Below are positions 47,060 through 56,339 of a stretch of 64,000 bases of DNA, piece by piece. The stretch spans positions 787,001 through 851,000 of the forward strand of contig NZ_CP044011.1 in assembly GCF_016864555.1 (NCBI RefSeq). Reading direction: 5' to 3'. Each line of letters starts with the position of its first letter. Position 1 is the first letter of the stretch. The translations under genes were made by a program, and so were the position numbers. Source of the DNA: Sinorhizobium sp. BG8. GTDB taxonomy: Bacteria > Pseudomonadota > Alphaproteobacteria > Rhizobiales > Rhizobiaceae. Under the pieces are notes generated by a model. It was not told the DNA's origin, made no database searches, and worked only from the letters and a program-made list of their open reading frames with translations.

Positions 47060-47872
47060 TTATTTCTCGGCGGCCGCGGGGGTGGCATTGACGATCGCGC
47101 CGGTCTTGATCACCTGGATAGCCGGTTGGCCGGAGCTGCCGCTCAGCAGGTAATCGGCTGTTTCGGTATCGGTTTCCTGGGCGTCGGCGACGCTTCTGAG
47201 CGCCAGCGTGAGGCGGTCGGCCACCTGCTGCGCCACGGTTATGACTTTTGCCTGGTCGGGCGTGAGCTCAAGGGTCGCAGTGGTGCCGAGCACCGTCTTC
47301 GAGCCGTCCTCGGCTTCCTTGATCTGCTGGTCGATGGCGAGCACGCGGACGTTGTTCAACACGTTCTCGGTGAGAAACGTGCCGTTCGTGTCACGGCGGA
47401 CCATGATCACGTCGACCCGGTCATTCGGCAGGATGAAGCCGCCCGCACCCGTGGCGACCGATATTTCGGTTGCAACCGCGCGCTTGCCTGATGGAAGCAG
47501 CGACGACATGATCTTGCTGTTGGCGTCCGCGATCTTCTCCTGGCGAATCGGCTCGCCATTGAAGATCGGCATGCGCACGATGGCACCGTTGAGCTTTTCG
47601 ATGGCGTCCGGCCTGTCGTCGGCGGTGATGACACCTTCAACGACGGCGCTCTTGGGCCAGGGGCTCCATTGCAGGGTATCGTCATTGAGACGGGAGCCGA
47701 TGGGAAGGCTCTCCTTCGCCGTGAGCACCTTGATGCTGGGATCGCGCTCTACGACCGTCTCGGTTTGCGTCACCCTGATCTTGTTGCCGCGCGCCAGCTG
47801 CAGGGCGAGCAGCCCGGCGACGCCGGCGGATACGACGGCCACTGCCAGTATGATGATTCGCACGGGTTTCAT
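47060..47872 (-). CDS. cpaB: Flp pilus assembly protein CpaB (RcpC)
   Basis: An envelope protein of 270 residues with one N-terminal membrane helix (RIIILAVAVVSAGVAGLLAL) and a periplasmic SAF domain. The domain includes VLTAKESLPIGSRLNDDTLQ and NGEPIRQEKIADANSKIMSS. It is followed by the RcpC core RAVATEISVATGAGGFILPN and RVDVIMVRRD. It links the secretin to peptidoglycan and the inner platform. It starts the compact cpaBCDEF-tadBC block, with 225 bases between it and cpaA. Confidence 0.93.
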   Translation of the reverse strand: MKPVRIIILAVAVVSAGVAGLLALQLARGNKIRVTQTETVVERDPSIKVLTAKESLPIGSRLNDDTLQWSPWPKSAVVEGVITADDRPDAIEKLNGAIVRMPIFNGEPIRQEKIADANSKIMSSLLPSGKRAVATEISVATGAGGFILPNDRVDVIMVRRDTNGTFLTENVLNNVRVLAIDQQIKEAEDGSKTVLGTTATLELTPDQAKVITVAQQVADRLTLALRSVADAQETDTETADYLLSGSSGQPAIQVIKTGAIVNATPAAAEK

Positions 47873-48097
47873 GTTCGTTCCCTGAGGCCCCAGTATTCTG
47901 TTTGGCCACATTGAACGGCAAAGGTGTAATTATGGTTAATGACTCGCTTACCGTCATGGTTAACGGTTGGTTTCGGTCACGCCCCCTCGTACTGGTCCGT
48001 GCGACAGTTTTTTTGGAAACGTAAATGGCCCGCGCGAATGAGTCGGGCGACAACCAAACGCGCGCGGAACGTTGGCAGGGGAGATGACCAGAGCCTT

Positions 48098-48610
48098 TTA
48101 GCGCAGGCCGCCGAGCGCTGCGATCATCAGGGGGGAAGACGGATAGGCCAGGAAGCCCGCGATGCCGATCGCGATCCCGTACGGCACCTTCTTCGCAACC
48201 AGCAGGTGGTCCGGGACGGGGAGCCCCGAGGCAAGGATCGAATTCGACTTCGACCGCATCATGACCAGGACGAGGGTGAGGATACCGCCGAGATAGGCAA
48301 CCTGAATAAGGAATGAGACGAGGGAGAAGTTCATGCCGAACCAGACGGCGCTCGCCGTCAGGAGCTTGGCATCACCCCCGCCCATGACATTCATGGCGAA
48401 GAGCGCGAAACATACCGCGAAGACCAGGAAGCCGGCGGCAAGATGTAGCCCGATTTCAGTAAGCCCCAGGCCCGCCATCGGTGCGACGAGGACGAAACTG
48501 GCGAGAAGGATCGCCGAAACGCGGTTCGGGATCGTCATCGTGAACATGTCGGAAAGGGCCGCGATGGCGAGGCAGAGCGGAAATACGACGAATATTACTG
48601 CCTCGGTCAT
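48098..48610 (-). CDS. cpaA: Flp prepilin peptidase CpaA (TadV, A24 family)
   Basis: A 170-residue inner-membrane aspartyl peptidase that removes the leader of Flp prepilin and of the TadE-like pseudopilins. The first catalytic Asp is in LSDMFTMTIPNRVSA and the second in the GxGD-type motif NVMGGGDAKLLTASAVWFG. About five hydrophobic segments cover most of the protein. It lacks the N-terminal methylase domain of PilD, as usual for Flp systems. It stands 272 bases downstream of the pilin gene. Confidence 0.92.
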   Translation of the reverse strand: MTEAVIFVVFPLCLAIAALSDMFTMTIPNRVSAILLASFVLVAPMAGLGLTEIGLHLAAGFLVFAVCFALFAMNVMGGGDAKLLTASAVWFGMNFSLVSFLIQVAYLGGILTLVLVMMRSKSNSILASGLPVPDHLLVAKKVPYGIAIGIAGFLAYPSSPLMIAALGGLR

Positions 48611-48821
48611 GTCGATGCTCTCTTTGTTTCGGGCGACACCAACCTACGATCGCGACCTTAAGAAATGGCAAAGCGAGAGGTTGGGGTGGCCCCAAAAGCG
48701 GTGGGGCATATCTTTCGGATGTTGGGCCGGTCTAAGGAAAAGCCGGGCTTCAATCCGATGAGATGGCGTGCGGGGCGAAACCATCACCTCACGACAGGGT
48801 CCGTGGACCTGCCACAAAAGC

Positions 48822-48850
48822 AAAAGGCCGCCCCGGTTGGAGCGGCCTTT
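48822..48850 (-). terminator. Terminator after the pilin gene
   Basis: On the minus strand a 9-bp AAAGGCCGC/GCGGCCTTT stem is followed by TTGCTTTTG, 33 bases after the pilin stop. Termination here would let the pilin be made in excess of the assembly proteins. Confidence 0.75.
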
Positions 48851-48882
48851 CGGACAGGACGCGAAGCGCGTCCTCGTCGGAA

Positions 48883-49053
48883 TTAGTGCTTTTCGAGCTC
48901 GTCGGACAGATCCGAGAACGTTTCGTTCAGCGAGCCGCCGAGAGCGGTTGCACCGGTGATCAGGGCGACGGAAATCAGAGCGGCGATCAGGCCATACTCG
49001 ATAGCGGTTGCACCAGACTCGTCCTTGATAAAGCGTGCGAAAATCTTGGTCAT
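48883..49053 (-). CDS. pilA: Flp/Fap major pilin
   Basis: A 56-residue prepilin, the structural subunit of the Flp pilus. A short leader MTKIFARFIKDESG ends at Gly14, the CpaA cleavage site, followed by the canonical ATAIEYGLIAALISVALI helix with Glu5 and Tyr6 of the mature form. The tail is GSLNETFSDLSDELEKH. AGGAG lies seven bases before the ATG. A terminator follows. Only one pilin copy is present. A near-match CtrA box lies about 110 bases upstream. Confidence 0.95.
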   Translation of the reverse strand: MTKIFARFIKDESGATAIEYGLIAALISVALITGATALGGSLNETFSDLSDELEKH

Positions 49054-49412
49054 GTGAAGTCTCCTAGCTTCAGGTGTTGGTTCAGCAGTTCCGCCAACTG
49101 TTTCCGTTGTTCGGATGACTGCAACCTACAGACAGCGAATTGCCACCGGCTTAAAGAAGTAGGTTATTCAAGGGTTAACGGGCAGGACCGGGTTTTAGAG
49201 TCAAGAATTGGTGAACGGACGCGACGAATTTTGCATGCAATGCGTGTAGTGGAGTACAGTCACTGTGCAGCTGATCGGGAACGCCCATCCGTCCGCGCGC
49301 GCATGGCCTTTCTGCTACTTCCGCGGAAAATCCACTGGTTGTGAAACCATTAAGCCTTCATTCACCAAAAAGAGGGATGCTTCCGCGCAGTCACGATATC
49401 GGGAACCTTGAT
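49054..49412. other. 359-base region between the pilin gene and the plus-strand pilus genes
   Basis: No gene is supported. It must hold the divergent promoters of pilA and of the CpaC-N-like gene. Two imperfect TTAA-N7-TTAA motifs are seen (49164-49178 and 49350-49364). The section 49150-49240 is AT-richer than its surroundings. Confidence 0.6.
49164..49178. promoter_or_regulatory. Near-match CtrA-type box before pilA
   Basis: TTAT-N7-TTAA, followed by C, matches the TTAA-N7-TTAAC consensus at eight of nine positions. It lies about 110 bases before the pilin start. CtrA is known to activate pilA in Caulobacter, so the location is meaningful, but the match is not perfect. Confidence 0.35.
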
Positions 49413-49835
49413 ATGCGCCTCAGGACATCAGCGAGCGTCCGCACCATGCGTCAACTTTTGGGAGTGCTCGTCGCCCAGTCGTTCCTGCTGTCCACCGCCG
49501 CACATGCTGACGACGCCCTGTTGCGCGTATACATGGATCATGCCCGGGTGCTGAAGCTCGACAGGCCGGTCAGCAAGGTCATCATCGGCAACGCCGATGT
49601 GGCCGACGCGACGGTTGCAGACGCCAAGACGATCGTGCTGACCGGGCGCAGCTTCGGGACGACGAACCTCGTCCTTCTCGACGTGGACGGAAACACCATC
49701 GCGGACGAGCGCATCCTCGTATCGATCGACGAGGGCAACACGGTGCGCATGTACCGTCAGACGATTCGTTCCGTTCTGTCCTGCACGCCCAACTGCGAGC
49801 AGCACTCCTCCGGCCAGAAAACGGCCTCCAACTGA
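49413..49835 (+). CDS. Exported protein with the secretin N-terminal (CpaC-N-like) pilus domain
   Basis: A protein of about 140 residues with a signal peptide (TMRQLLGVLVAQSFLLSTAA, cleaved near AHADD). It has one copy of the domain found at the N-terminus of CpaC: LRVYMDHARVLKLDRPVSKV to TIVLTGRSFGTTNLVLLDVD. It has no secretin channel. The C-terminus carries two cysteines (SCTPNCEQ) that may form a disulfide. The start is uncertain: ATG at 49413 or 49446, or more upstream codons. It may act as an accessory periplasmic part of the pilus, since two TadE-like genes follow. Confidence 0.82.
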   Translation: MRLRTSASVRTMRQLLGVLVAQSFLLSTAAHADDALLRVYMDHARVLKLDRPVSKVIIGNADVADATVADAKTIVLTGRSFGTTNLVLLDVDGNTIADERILVSIDEGNTVRMYRQTIRSVLSCTPNCEQHSSGQKTASN

Positions 49836-49960
49836 TCCTGCTCATGACAACCGTGCCGCGTGCAAAAGCGGGAAGCCGTTCAATTGCAATCGAGTGCGGA
49901 CACGAAAAATAAACGGTCTGCGCATAAGGTTTTCCTCGCGCACAGGGAAGACGGATCGCT

Positions 49961-50575
49961 ATGACGGTTGATCGGCAGGTTGCAGGCAGGCGGAATTGGG
50001 GCGGGCATCTCTTTCGGCGGTTTCTCCGTCGCAGGGATGGTGCGGCTGCGATCGAGTTCGCGTTTCTTTCCATTCCCTTCGTAATGATCGTGTTCGCCTC
50101 GGCCGAAACCTTCGTTGCCTACATGGGGGAGCAGTTGCTTGCGAATGCCAACCAGACGATGGCGCGCAAGATCCGTACCGGGGAAATCACTTTCGGTCTG
50201 GGCAAGTCCACGGACCTCAAGGCGGCCGACTACAGGAAGGCGTTCTGCGAGGAAATCTCCATTCTCATGCCGTGCTCCGAAGCGGAACTGAAGACACCCT
50301 CGAAGCTCTTCCTTGATGTCAGAACTTTCTCGAGCTTTGCAGACGTGAAGAAGTCCACGGTTGTCCCGCTCACCAACGGGGACCTAGACACGAGCGCGTT
50401 CAGCTTTGCGCCGGGCGGCAAGCAGACGATCAATGTCGTGCGGGCCTATTACAAGTGGGATATCATGACGGACCTGATCCGTCCCTACATCACCAACCTC
50501 AAGCCGACCGACGGTTCGACCCGGAGATATCTGATGGTCGACGCGACTGTGGTTCAGAACGAGAACTATCCATGA
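49961..50575 (+). CDS. TadE-like pseudopilin (first copy)
   Basis: A 204-residue minor pilin-like protein. A basic leader (GGHLFRRFLRRRDG) is followed by a TadE-type helix AAAIEFAFLSIPFVMIVFAS with the conserved Glu, as in prepilin sites. The remainder is a periplasmic domain with a cysteine pair (AFCEEISILMPCSEAE). It should be processed by CpaA and needed for pilus assembly or tip formation. It overlaps the next gene by ATGA, so the two are translated together. Confidence 0.88.
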   Translation: MTVDRQVAGRRNWGGHLFRRFLRRRDGAAAIEFAFLSIPFVMIVFASAETFVAYMGEQLLANANQTMARKIRTGEITFGLGKSTDLKAADYRKAFCEEISILMPCSEAELKTPSKLFLDVRTFSSFADVKKSTVVPLTNGDLDTSAFSFAPGGKQTINVVRAYYKWDIMTDLIRPYITNLKPTDGSTRRYLMVDATVVQNENYP

Positions 50576-51216
50576 AGGGCGGCGGTCGGGTGAAATCGAT
50601 GCATTGGTTCCGGCCGAAGGAAGGGCGCGCCTCCGGGGTACTCATGCGCATGCGTGCGCTGGTCGCCGATCGTCGGGGTGTCGGCGCGGTTGAATTCGCA
50701 ATCGTTGCTCCGCTCTTCATCATGCTCTACGTCGGTGCTTTCGAAATCTCCGTCGCCATGACCGTCTATCGCAAGGTCAGCCGTGCCTCCAGTACGATAT
50801 CCGACCTCATCACCCAGCAGCAGTCGGTGACGACCACCACGCTCGATACCATGCCGACCCTCGCCGAAAGCGTTGTTGCGCCTTTTTCGGCGGGGCTCTA
50901 CACCCTCAAGATTACGGGGATCGCGGTATCCTCGACCGGCGTCGCCACAGTGTCGTGGTCGCGTGGATGGACTGTCACAACGGTAGGAACCACGCCCACC
51001 GGGACGGTGCCCTACACCAAGAACTCCAGCGTGACGCTTCCGTCGGACCTCGAAGCAAAGGACACGTTCCTGGTGCGCACCGAGTTTTCAGTGCCGCACG
51101 AGGTCCTGCTGATGATGCCGGGACTTAAGGGATCGACATTGACGGAGATCCCTCTTTCCAAGACGAGCTACTTCCATCAGCGCGTGGGTACCGCCGTGAC
51201 CTGCGACTGCAGCTGA
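50572..51216 (+). CDS. TadE/TadG-like pseudopilin (second copy)
   Basis: A 214-residue protein with the same design as the preceding gene. The basic leader RMRALVADRRGVG precedes the TadE helix AVEFAIVAPLFIMLYVGAFE, followed by a beta-rich, Thr/Ser-rich periplasmic domain (VSSTGVATVSWSRGWTVTTV) ending in TCDCS. Its start overlaps the stop of the first copy. It has no von Willebrand domain, so it is not a full-length TadG; none is seen in the window. The two proteins probably act as a pair. Confidence 0.86.
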   Translation: MKGGGRVKSMHWFRPKEGRASGVLMRMRALVADRRGVGAVEFAIVAPLFIMLYVGAFEISVAMTVYRKVSRASSTISDLITQQQSVTTTTLDTMPTLAESVVAPFSAGLYTLKITGIAVSSTGVATVSWSRGWTVTTVGTTPTGTVPYTKNSSVTLPSDLEAKDTFLVRTEFSVPHEVLLMMPGLKGSTLTEIPLSKTSYFHQRVGTAVTCDCS

Positions 51217-51405
51217 TCGACGGGAGCCCGTTTTCGCTTGAATCCATCACCCCGCCCGTGTCATCTCTGGCGTCTTGCGTAGCGTTCGCGAGCGAACTGC
51301 CGCCGCACAGGTGATGCTGCAGACCGTAGGGTTTGCATGGTCGGCGGGTGTGCCGAACCAGCGTGGTTCCTTTCGAACGCCCATTGCTCTAACCGCGGGT
51401 GAAAC

Positions 51406-52635
51406 ATGGCGCGAGCCTTCCTCTTCGTACTGGACTCCTTCGGCATCGGGGGAGGACCCGATGCTGCCGAGTTCGGCGATCTCGGTGCCGATACGCTGGG
51501 CCATATTTCCGAGTTCTGTGCAGCCGGTGCGGCCGATCGCGCGGGATTGCGCCAAGGACCGCTGTCGCTCCCCAATATGTCCGCGCTCGGACTCCTGCAT
51601 GCGGCACGCGCAGCGACGGGGGCCTTTCCGCGCGGAATGACCGTGCCAAGCCGCGTCTTCGGAGTTCATGGTGCCGCCTCGGAGATTTCCCGGGGTAAGG
51701 ACACGCCCTCGGGACATTGGGAGATTGCCGGCACGCCGGTGAACTTCGACTGGGGATACTTTCCCTCGGAGGGCGACGCCTTCGATCAGGAGCTCGTGGA
51801 ATCGATCTGCGCGGCGGCTGGCGTGCCCGGGATCCTCGGCAATTGCCACGCCTCCGGAACGGAGATCATTGCCCGCCTGGGCCTCGAGCATATCCGGACG
51901 GGCAAGCCGATCTGCTACACCTCGTCTGATTCCGTCTTCCAGATCGCAGCGCATGAAGTGCACTTCGGGCTCGATCGGCTGCTCGAACTCAGCAAGACGG
52001 TTCGCGCCCTGCTCGACGAGCGGCCGGGCGGGCGTATCGGTAGGGTCATCGCCCGGCCTTTCGTCGGCTATTCGCCCGAAAGCTTCGAGCGCACCGGCAA
52101 CAGGCGGGACTATGCCGTGCCTCCGCCGGAACCGACGCTTCTCGACCGGATGACCGAGGGCGGACGTACCGTCCATGCCGTCGGCAAGATCGGCGACATA
52201 TTTGCGCACCGTGGCATTGGCAAGCTGACCAAGGCCAATGGAAACATGGCTCTGTTCGATGCGACACTGGCCGTGATGGACGAAGCTCAACCCGGCGATC
52301 TCGTGTTCACCAACTTCGTAGATTTCGACATGATGTACGGCCACCGCCGCGATGTCGCCGGCTATGCGGCCGCGCTCGAAGCCTTCGATCGCCGTCTTCC
52401 CGAAGTGGACCGCAAGCTGAAACAGGGTGATATCGTCATCCTGACCGCGGACCACGGCTGCGACCCGACCTGGCGCGGGACGGATCACACGCGCGAGCGC
52501 GTGCCCCTACTTTGTTTCGGGCCGGGCATCCGCTCCCGGCTGATCGAGACCCGCCGGACGTTCGCCGATATCGGCGAGACGGTGGCAAGGCACCTCGGCA
52601 TTCCGCCGGGGCCGCATGGACGGAGCTTCCTGTGA
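51406..52635 (+). CDS. deoB: Phosphopentomutase
   Basis: It interconverts (deoxy)ribose-1-phosphate and (deoxy)ribose-5-phosphate, linking nucleoside phosphorolysis to the pentose pathway. The 409-residue alkaline-phosphatase-fold enzyme has the metal site [18 protein letters not shown] at its start and the phosphorylated Thr in [13 protein letters not shown]. The second metal site is near [20 protein letters not shown] and [20 protein letters not shown]. The last four bases overlap the add start (GTGA), so the two are coupled. Confidence 0.95.
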   Translation: MARAFLFVLDSFGIGGGPDAAEFGDLGADTLGHISEFCAAGAADRAGLRQGPLSLPNMSALGLLHAARAATGAFPRGMTVPSRVFGVHGAASEISRGKDTPSGHWEIAGTPVNFDWGYFPSEGDAFDQELVESICAAAGVPGILGNCHASGTEIIARLGLEHIRTGKPICYTSSDSVFQIAAHEVHFGLDRLLELSKTVRALLDERPGGRIGRVIARPFVGYSPESFERTGNRRDYAVPPPEPTLLDRMTEGGRTVHAVGKIGDIFAHRGIGKLTKANGNMALFDATLAVMDEAQPGDLVFTNFVDFDMMYGHRRDVAGYAAALEAFDRRLPEVDRKLKQGDIVILTADHGCDPTWRGTDHTRERVPLLCFGPGIRSRLIETRRTFADIGETVARHLGIPPGPHGRSFL

Positions 52636-53600
52636 CCGCGGAATTGAAAAAGGCTGAGCTTCACTGCCACGTCGAAGGCGCGGTTTCCCCGGCTCTGGCG
52701 CTTGCGCAGGCGAAAAAGTACGGTGTCGATACTTGGCATTTCATCGAGGACGGCTCCTACGTCTGGAAGGACTTCACGAGCTTCCTCCATGCCTACGACC
52801 GGACCGCCGGATTGTTCCGCAACGAAGAGGATTATGCGCTTCTCGCAGAGACATATCTGACCGAGCTCGCTGAGGTTGGAACGATCTACAGTGAGCTGAT
52901 CATTTCTCCTGATCATGCGGAGAGTATTGGACTAGGGGCGAACGACTATGTCGCGGGGCTTGCGGCGGGCGTGGAGGCGGCACGGGCGAAGACCGGCATC
53001 GAGGGCCGGATGATCGTTTCGGGCTTGAGACACAAGGGACCGGAGCGCGTGGAGTGGGCCGCAACCTACGCACTTCGCAATCCACACCCGCTCGTCACGG
53101 GTTTCAATATGGCCGGTGAGGAACGCATGGGCAGGGTCGCCGACTTTGTCCGCGCCTTCGAAATCGCTCGCGACGCGGGGCTCGGCATCACCATCCATGC
53201 CGGTGAACTCGTGGGCGCCGAAAGCGTGCGCGATGCAATGGATCTCGTCAGGCCCTCGCGCATCAGCCACGGAGTCCGCGCGATCGAGGACCCCGCCCTG
53301 GTCGAACGGCTTGCCGAGGAAGGTACGGTGCTCGAGGTCTGCCCGGGATCCAACATCGCGCTCAAGGTGTTCCCGAGCTTCGAAGGGCATCCCCTGCGGG
53401 CGCTTCACGACGCTGGCGTGCGGGTGACGCTCAATTCCGACGATCCTCCGTTCTTCCACACCTCGCTCGCCCGCGAATACGAGATCGCCTCGACCATGAT
53501 GGGCTTCAGCGACCGGGAGATCGACGCCATGACGCGTACTGCAATCGAGGCCGCCTTCGTCGATGAGGCGACGCGGACCCTCCTGCTCTCCCGGCTGTAG
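52632..53600 (+). CDS. add: Adenosine deaminase
   Basis: A zinc amidohydrolase that deaminates adenosine (and deoxyadenosine) to inosine for PunA. The protein has 322 residues. Zinc ligands are in [18 protein letters not shown] and [24 protein letters not shown] and [14 protein letters not shown] follow. The catalytic Asp pair is in [13 protein letters not shown]. The GTG at 52632 overlaps the deoB stop and starts the protein just before the conserved KKAELHCH, which decides the start. An adenine deaminase-like specificity cannot be ruled out. Confidence 0.92.
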   Translation: MTAELKKAELHCHVEGAVSPALALAQAKKYGVDTWHFIEDGSYVWKDFTSFLHAYDRTAGLFRNEEDYALLAETYLTELAEVGTIYSELIISPDHAESIGLGANDYVAGLAAGVEAARAKTGIEGRMIVSGLRHKGPERVEWAATYALRNPHPLVTGFNMAGEERMGRVADFVRAFEIARDAGLGITIHAGELVGAESVRDAMDLVRPSRISHGVRAIEDPALVERLAEEGTVLEVCPGSNIALKVFPSFEGHPLRALHDAGVRVTLNSDDPPFFHTSLAREYEIASTMMGFSDREIDAMTRTAIEAAFVDEATRTLLLSRL

Positions 53601-53732
53601 CCGCTCCCAGATCCCGCTTCCAAGGGAGCACAGGGTTGGGGACGACGGAATGTGGATCGCCCCGTCTCTTGCGGCGTTGGGGGATTCCGTGGAAAAAGGA
53701 TGGGTTCAACAGATTACCCGGAAGGTTTGCCA

Positions 53733-54362
53733 ATGGACGGCGTAACAGTCATCGATCATCCGCTCGTGCAGCACAAGCTGACCATCATGCGCAAGAAGGA
53801 GACGTCGACGGGAAGCTTCCGGCGTCTGCTGCGGGAAATCTCGACCCTGCTGTGTTACGAGGTCACGCGTGATCTCGAATTGACGACACAGCGCATCGAA
53901 ACTCCGCTCCAGGCGATCGACGCTCCCATCCTGGAAGGCAAGAAGCTGGTCTTCGCCTCGATCCTGCGGGCCGGAAACGGCCTTCTGGAAGGCATGCTGG
54001 AGCTGGTCCCCTCGGCGCGTGTCTCCCACATCGGCGTTTATCGCGATCACGAGACCCTCGAAGCCGTCGAGTACTTCTTCAAGGCTCCGGACAGCCTGGA
54101 CGAGCGTCTCGTCATCGTCGTCGATCCGATGCTCGCGACGGGCAATTCGGCGATTGCCGCAATCGACAAGCTCAAGGAGCGCGGTGCCCGCAACATCCGG
54201 TTTCTCTGCCTGCTGGCTGCGCCGGAAGGGATCAGGAGCTTCCGCGCAGCTCATCCGGACGTGCCGGTGTTCACAGCTTCGATCGACAGCCACCTGAACG
54301 ACAAGGGCTACATCATGCCGGGCCTCGGCGACGCAGGCGACCGCATGTACGGGACGAAGTAA
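53733..54362 (+). CDS. upp: Uracil phosphoribosyltransferase
   Basis: It salvages uracil to UMP with PRPP. The protein has 209 residues. N-terminal features are [20 protein letters not shown] and the flexible-loop region [20 protein letters not shown]. The PRPP-binding signature is [20 protein letters not shown], with a conserved C-terminal [11 protein letters not shown]. The ATG at 53733 follows GGAAGG and gives the usual length. It lies 132 bases after add, so it may have its own promoter. It completes the use of uracil released by DeoA. Confidence 0.95.
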   Translation: MDGVTVIDHPLVQHKLTIMRKKETSTGSFRRLLREISTLLCYEVTRDLELTTQRIETPLQAIDAPILEGKKLVFASILRAGNGLLEGMLELVPSARVSHIGVYRDHETLEAVEYFFKAPDSLDERLVIVVDPMLATGNSAIAAIDKLKERGARNIRFLCLLAAPEGIRSFRAAHPDVPVFTASIDSHLNDKGYIMPGLGDAGDRMYGTK

Positions 54363-54421
54363 GAGCGCTTAACGCTTTTCTAACCATGCGGGCAGATCCG
54401 CGGGGAAAAGGCGGGCGGCAG

Positions 54422-54480
54422 CCGTCAGGGTTTCCGGGAAATTAGCGGCCTTGTGCTAATTCGGGACAATTCCCTGACGG
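54422..54480. other. Two-tier stem-loop between upp and the protease gene
   Basis: An outer 9-bp perfect stem CCGTCAGGG/CCCTGACGG (54422-54430 with 54472-54480) encloses an inner 7-bp stem AATTAGC/GCTAATT (54440-54446 with 54455-54461). It ends 10 bases before the protease start codon. There is no T run, so it is not a classical terminator. It could be a leader structure that controls translation. Confidence 0.45.
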
Positions 54481-54490
54481 AGATTGCCCC

Positions 54491-55026
54491 ATGCTCGTTC
54501 GAAGCCTCGTCCTGACCGCTGGTCTTGCCGCCGCCGCTTACTATGCCCCGGGCTCGCAAAGTCGTATCTCGAAACGGCCGGGCGGGACCAGGAACGTTCT
54601 GCCGCGAACGAAGTCCAGCCGGCCGCGCCGGTTTCGCAGGCCCGCTACACTGGCAACAGGGGTGCGACCATCGTCGCGGACGAAAACGGGCACTTCAGCG
54701 GTCTCTTCACGATCAATGGCCGCAAGGAGCAGGGCATGATCGACACCGGCGCGAGCATGGTCGCAATCAACCTGTCGACGGCCCTTCGCCTTGGAGTTCC
54801 GCGCAAGAAAATAGAGTTCCGCTATGCGGTCGACACCGCGAACGGCAAGGCCCGGGCAGCCTACGTAAGGCTTGATCGTATCGGGATCGGTTCGATCAGC
54901 GTCGACAATGTCGGGGCGATGGTTCTCGACGACAAGTCGCTTTCGGGAACGCTGATCGGCATGAACTTCCTCAAGGGTATCTCGTCCTATCATGTCGAAG
55001 GAAAAGAGATGCGCCTCATGCGCTGA
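54491..55026 (+). CDS. Retropepsin-like aspartyl protease (TIGR02281 type), frameshifted
   Basis: A small exported or membrane-anchored protein of the clan AA single-domain aspartic protease family. The N-terminus MLVRSLVLTAGLAAAAYYAP looks like a signal or membrane anchor in one frame. The rest is in the next frame (LAKSYLETAGRDQERSAANE). It has the catalytic motif GMIDTGASMVAINLSTALRL and a C-terminal GTLIGMNFLKGISSYHVEG. Adding one G to the GGG at 54550-54552 fuses them into about 178 residues, a normal size. Its 3' end overlaps the convergent deoA stop by 11 bases. Confidence 0.85.
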
Positions 55027-56329
55027 TGCGCGCGACGATCTCCGGTCGCTGCACGGAGGCATCCGGCCGGATAGTGTAGAGCTCCAGCAGGCGGTTTGCG
55101 GCATCTTCCGCCTCTGAAGCGCTTGCCGCGTGGACCCGGCCTATCTCCTGCCCCTTCTCCACCCATGTTCCAAGCGGCAGCAGGCTGTCAAAACCCACCC
55201 TGTGGTCGATCCGCTGGTCGGGCAGGGTCCGGCCGCCACCCAGCTGAATGACGGCGACGCCGATGCCGCGGGTATCGCATTGCGCCAGGTGGCCGGACGT
55301 CGGTGCTGTGACCGGGACGATGACGGGGGCGATAGGCAGGTGCGCCGCGGGCCTGTCCAGGAAATTCGCCGGTCCGCCGAGCATGTGCACCATGCGGGCG
55401 AAGGTCTCGGCCGCTGCACCGCTCGAAAGCGCCCTTTCGGCCTTGGCGCGCGCCGTCGCCGGATCGCTCTCGAGGCCCGACACCGTTAACATCTCCGCGG
55501 CGAAGGAGAGGACGATCGATTCCAGTCGCGTGCCGGTCTTCTCTCCCCGCAGGAAGGCCAGGCAGTTTGCGAGTTCCACCGCATTGCCCGCCGCATCCGC
55601 GAGCGGCTGGTCCATGTCGGTGATTAGGGCGGACGTCTTCACGCCGGCCCCGTTTGCGACATCGACGAGCGACCGGGCGAGCAAGTCTGCCTCGCCTCGA
55701 TCGGTCATGAAGGCGCCGTTGCCGAGCTTCACGTCGAGGACCAGCGAGTGGAGACCGGCTGCGAGCTTCTTCGAAAGAATGGAAGCCGTAATCAGCGGCA
55801 CGGAATCGACCGTGGCGGTTACGTCCCGGATCGCATAGAGGCGGCGGTCCGCTGGGGCGAGATCGGATGTCTGGCCGATGATGGCGCAGCCCGCCTCGCG
55901 CACGGTCTTCCGGAAGAGGGCGGTGGACGGGTGAATTGTATAGCCTGCGATCGATTCAAGCTTGTCCAGTGTTCCACCCGTATGGCCCAGTCCCCTGCCG
56001 GAGATCATGGGAACGGCGAGGCCGCAGGCAGCGGCGATCGGCGCCAGCATCAGCGAGACATTGTCCCCGACGCCGCCGGTGGAGTGCTTGTCCGCGACCG
56101 GCCGGTCGAGTTCGCTCCAGTCCAGCACGTCACCCGAATCGCGCATGGCGAGCGTCAGGGCCACCGTCTCCGCCGACGACATGCCCTTGAACCAGACCGC
56201 CATGGCGAAGGCCGCGATCTGGCTGTCCGCTACCGTCCCGTTCGTCAGTCCGCGAATGAAGGCGGCTATCTCGTCTGGCGAGAGCGTCGCGCCGTCGCGT
56301 TTCCGGCGGATGGTCTCCTGGGCGAGCAT
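55016..56329 (-). CDS. deoA: Thymidine phosphorylase
   Basis: It cleaves thymidine or deoxyuridine with phosphate to base and deoxyribose-1-phosphate. The protein has 437 residues. The signature VADKHSTGGVGDNVSLMLAP binds phosphate, and PMISGRGLGHTGGTLDKLES and LVLDVKLGNGAFMTDRGEAD are typical. The C-terminal domain contains the CDTRGIGVAVIQLGGGR segment. The start at 56329 (MLAQETIRRKRDG) matches the family; the longer frame to 56380 overlaps the deoC end. It is the last gene of the overlapping nup-cdd-punA-deoC-deoA run. Confidence 0.95.
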   Translation of the reverse strand: MLAQETIRRKRDGATLSPDEIAAFIRGLTNGTVADSQIAAFAMAVWFKGMSSAETVALTLAMRDSGDVLDWSELDRPVADKHSTGGVGDNVSLMLAPIAAACGLAVPMISGRGLGHTGGTLDKLESIAGYTIHPSTALFRKTVREAGCAIIGQTSDLAPADRRLYAIRDVTATVDSVPLITASILSKKLAAGLHSLVLDVKLGNGAFMTDRGEADLLARSLVDVANGAGVKTSALITDMDQPLADAAGNAVELANCLAFLRGEKTGTRLESIVLSFAAEMLTVSGLESDPATARAKAERALSSGAAAETFARMVHMLGGPANFLDRPAAHLPIAPVIVPVTAPTSGHLAQCDTRGIGVAVIQLGGGRTLPDQRIDHRVGFDSLLPLGTWVEKGQEIGRVHAASASEAEDAANRLLELYTIRPDASVQRPEIVARISA

Positions 56330-56339
56330 GGCAACAGGC

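Noticed and set aside
54484-55026. Protease start at 54484 (MPHARSKP...)
   Set aside because: That N-terminus is basic and has no signal, while the frame from 54491 gives a proper signal or anchor sequence. A frameshift joining the two is more consistent with the family.
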